Assembly: GCA_018000995.1 (NCBI GenBank)
Contig: JAGNIU010000006.1
Span: 1 to 64,000, forward strand
Source of the DNA: Bacteroidia bacterium
Lineage (GTDB): Bacteria; Bacteroidota; Bacteroidia; B-17B0; Aurantibacillaceae
Reading direction: 5' to 3'
Length of the DNA stretch: 64,000 nucleotides
The notes under the pieces were generated by a model, which saw nothing but the letters and a program-made list of their open reading frames with translations, ran no database searches and was not told the DNA's origin. Of this stretch, positions 62,070 through 64,000 are shown in pieces. Within the stretch, counting starts at the first letter, position 1. Every line of letters starts with the position of its first letter. A program made the translations under genes and the position numbers.

Positions 62070-64000
62070 TTATTTAGGCTCCTGAATCACAGTTTTATAG
62101 GCTTCATCGAAGAAAGCCTTGTAATAACTGGCGCTTGCTTTTTTATAGAAATGAGGTAGATTTTCGGCTGAGATAATAAAGAACGAAAAGGCCTCTTTTT
62201 TGATATTTCCGGTATATAATTTAGTGTCGGTTTGAAGGTTTCCGATATACTTATAGGCCTCACTTGCATCCGCAAAGGATTTCACCAAAATCATCTGCTG
62301 ACCTGTGCCAAACAAATTACTGGCAATTGAAAAGTTCTTATTGCTATAATATTCTCGGTTAAAATTATCGATAGACGATTTGTAAGGGTTCGTGATTTTA
62401 GGATCATCTACCGATACAATTAAAGCAAAATGTTCTTTCTCTAAATTAACAACAAACGTATCAACCGGTGGTTTGTTCGCTGAATTTTCGTCTGCAACAA
62501 GTGCAGGATTTCTATACTTTTTTAAAGCGTTAAATATTTCGTTGGCGCGCGGCGTAACTTCAGAGTTTGGATACATAATTAAAAATTCGTTCAGGGCCCA
62601 TGTTAAAGAATCTGGACCTTTCAATCTACCAACACACATTACACGAACTAATTCAAACTTTGCAGAAAATTCTGTTTTGCCAAACTTTTTTAAAGCATCG
62701 TTACATTGCGCATACGCCTGCTCATAATTTCCGGTCGAATATAAATCGAATGTGCTTTCATAAAAATCTTCTACCTCACCACGTTTTGCATTTAACTCCT
62801 CAGCGTATTTAGGATTTTTAATCAACTTCGCGTATTCACTTTTTGGATACTCATTTAATAATTTTTCCTTATAAAAATCCGATTGCGGTTGATTTTTGTC
62901 TGCTAAATAAGTGCGGTACAATTGATAATAACTTTGCAATCGATATTTATGTTCAGGATAACGGTTATTCAAATCTTCAAATGCGGCAATTGATCGTTTG
63001 TTATTATTTAATTCTTCTTTATAAGTAGTTCCTAATAAATAATCAGCCTCAATAATTTTCGAGTGCGATGTTTTCATCAAGGTATCCGTTAATGGTAATT
63101 GTTTTAAATAAAATTCTCTTGTTCTGCGTGGATCTTTATTTTTTGTATTGTTTTTACCATTACCTGTTGTTGTAGTTTTAGTGCCAACCGTTTCGTTATT
63201 GGTATCTGAATTTTCTATTGATAAGCCTTTGGCACTTCTTCTCCAGTTGTCTTCCAGTTTTCTATTGCCCCAACGTTTTGCAAAATCGGCAATACCAAAA
63301 CTGATTGTTGTTTGATTATAGAAATACCAGCCGCCGCCAGCACCACCAAAAATATTATCTCCGGGATTTGTTGTTGTATTAGTAAGCGGATTTTGGTTTT
63401 GAGATTTCAAATTCTCTAATTCTTCCCGTCTTCTTTCTTCATCGTATTCAAGCTTCTCGATTATATTATCAATGGCTTTATTTCTTTCTGCCTCCGATAA
63501 ACGTGCTAATTTTTGCAAACTATCTTCGCGTTGAATGGTTCTTATAAATCCAACCAAGGTTGATAAAGTGTTTTTACGATTTACAATGTTATTGTAATTC
63601 GGATGATCCTTTGGCAATACCACAATAGTACTATCATAGTACCCTTCTGATAATTGGTAATTCGATTTCTCAAAATAAATATCTCCTAATTTTAAATAGG
63701 CTAATGCTTTCTGATTTAAATTACTTACGCTGTTTGCCGCTGATTTTTTATAATAGGCGATTGCTTTGTCTTCGTGTCTTTCTTTCTCTTCAATTTCACC
63801 TAAAGTAAAATAAATAACATCCAAATACTCCGAGTTCTTACTGTCTTTTGTCATCTTCAGCAATTTGGTTTTTGTCTTCTCCGCATTTCCCCTTTTAGTA
63901 TCTACTAAACGAGCCAACTTAATGTTTGCATAAAACACCATATCATAAGCGGGCTTCAAGCTTAATGCCTTTTCGTAAAACTGACGCGCTTTCTTAATGT
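62070..64000 (-). CDS. porW: PorW/SprE-type TPR protein of the type IX secretion system (5' end outside window)
   Basis: The frame is open to the window edge (upstream codons read IKKARQFYEKALSL before KPAYDMVFY), so the N-terminal signal/lipobox is missing. 643 residues are visible, with TPR units in the first and middle parts and the family signature WYFYNQTTISFGIADFAKRWGNRKLEDNWRRS. PorW/SprE is an outer-membrane lipoprotein needed for T9SS function and gliding. The C-terminal part has beta-rich segments (TFVVNLEKEHFALIVSV and FFIISAENLPHFYKKAS). The protein gives the organism a T9SS, in line with the cargo gene at 48759. Confidence 0.9.
   Translation of the reverse strand, partial: IKKARQFYEKALSLKPAYDMVFYANIKLARLVDTKRGNAEKTKTKLLKMTKDSKNSEYLDVIYFTLGEIEEKERHEDKAIAYYKKSAANSVSNLNQKALAYLKLGDIYFEKSNYQLSEGYYDSTIVVLPKDHPNYNNIVNRKNTLSTLVGFIRTIQREDSLQKLARLSEAERNKAIDNIIEKLEYDEERRREELENLKSQNQNPLTNTTTNPGDNIFGGAGGGWYFYNQTTISFGIADFAKRWGNRKLEDNWRRSAKGLSIENSDTNNETVGTKTTTTGNGKNNTKNKDPRRTREFYLKQLPLTDTLMKTSHSKIIEADYLLGTTYKEELNNNKRSIAAFEDLNNRYPEHKYRLQSYYQLYRTYLADKNQPQSDFYKEKLLNEYPKSEYAKLIKNPKYAEELNAKRGEVEDFYESTFDLYSTGNYEQAYAQCNDALKKFGKTEFSAKFELVRVMCVGRLKGPDSLTWALNEFLIMYPNSEVTPRANEIFNALKKYRNPALVADENSANKPPVDTFVVNLEKEHFALIVSVDDPKITNPYKSSIDNFNREYYSNKNFSIASNLFGTGQQMILVKSFADASEAYKYIGNLQTDTKLYTGNIKKEAFSFFIISAENLPHFYKKASASYYKAFFDEAYKTVIQEPK

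Overview
The window is a chromosomal segment of an AT-rich member of the Bacteroidota, read from sequence features alone. Evidence includes a PorW/SprE-type type IX secretion lipoprotein, a secreted protein with a C-terminal T9SS sorting domain, a bactofilin followed by an AtpZ-like gene, a DPP-IV type S9 peptidase, and Bacteroidota-type -7 promoter elements (TAnnTTTG) about 20 bases before several start codons. Strong Shine-Dalgarno sequences are almost absent and there are many TTG or GTG starts. No phage, transposase, CRISPR array or rRNA is visible. Most of the segment looks like core genome with lineage-specific secreted and membrane proteins.

Layout. 1-10 kb: gltX 3' end, a secreted TPR-caspase protein, a beta-propeller/PP2C phosphatase receptor, a secreted YD-like protein and tex. 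10-20 kb: a J-like membrane protein, purD, a selU-selD pair for 2-selenouridine tRNA, mltD, an ArsC-like gene, prfB with an intact programmed +1 frameshift, and an HTTM/DUF5819-like membrane pair. 20-31 kb: S9 peptidase, pyk, trmB, a degenerate K+-channel-like protein, an agmatinase-family enzyme, pdxH, algH, a secreted nuclease and trmD. This part is dense in intergenic inverted-repeat elements. 31-40.4 kb: one long minus-strand operon starting at a clear promoter (40422-40429). It holds an enoyl-CoA hydratase, two catalytically complete ketosynthases each followed by a ketosynthase-like protein without the nucleophile, an ACP, a NodB deacetylase, LolA, a lipoprotein, a hot-dog dehydratase-like protein, a DUF420 protein and a cytochrome c/copper-monooxygenase-like lipoprotein. 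40.6-51 kb: an NtrY-like kinase, an ECF sigma factor with two small partner genes, and a TMTC-like glycosyltransferase-cupin-T9SS cargo operon ending at a tRNA-Leu. 51-64 kb: dxr, rseP, secreted proteins, exbB-exbD-tonB-like-folC, a second TonB, a LON-domain protein, an atpZ-bactofilin group and porW (cut by the window edge).

The best candidate for an undescribed system is the 32994-40400 operon. It resembles the core of aryl-polyene/flexirubin (type II PKS) pathways but lacks, in this window, the AMP ligase, ammonia lyase, ketoreductase and exporter. Other notable points are the caspase plus PP2C-receptor pair, tandem EF-hand-like loops inside two membrane proteins, a decayed copy of the folC 3' end, a partial duplication of the tRNA-Leu 3' end, and at least seven families of short dispersed or palindromic intergenic elements.
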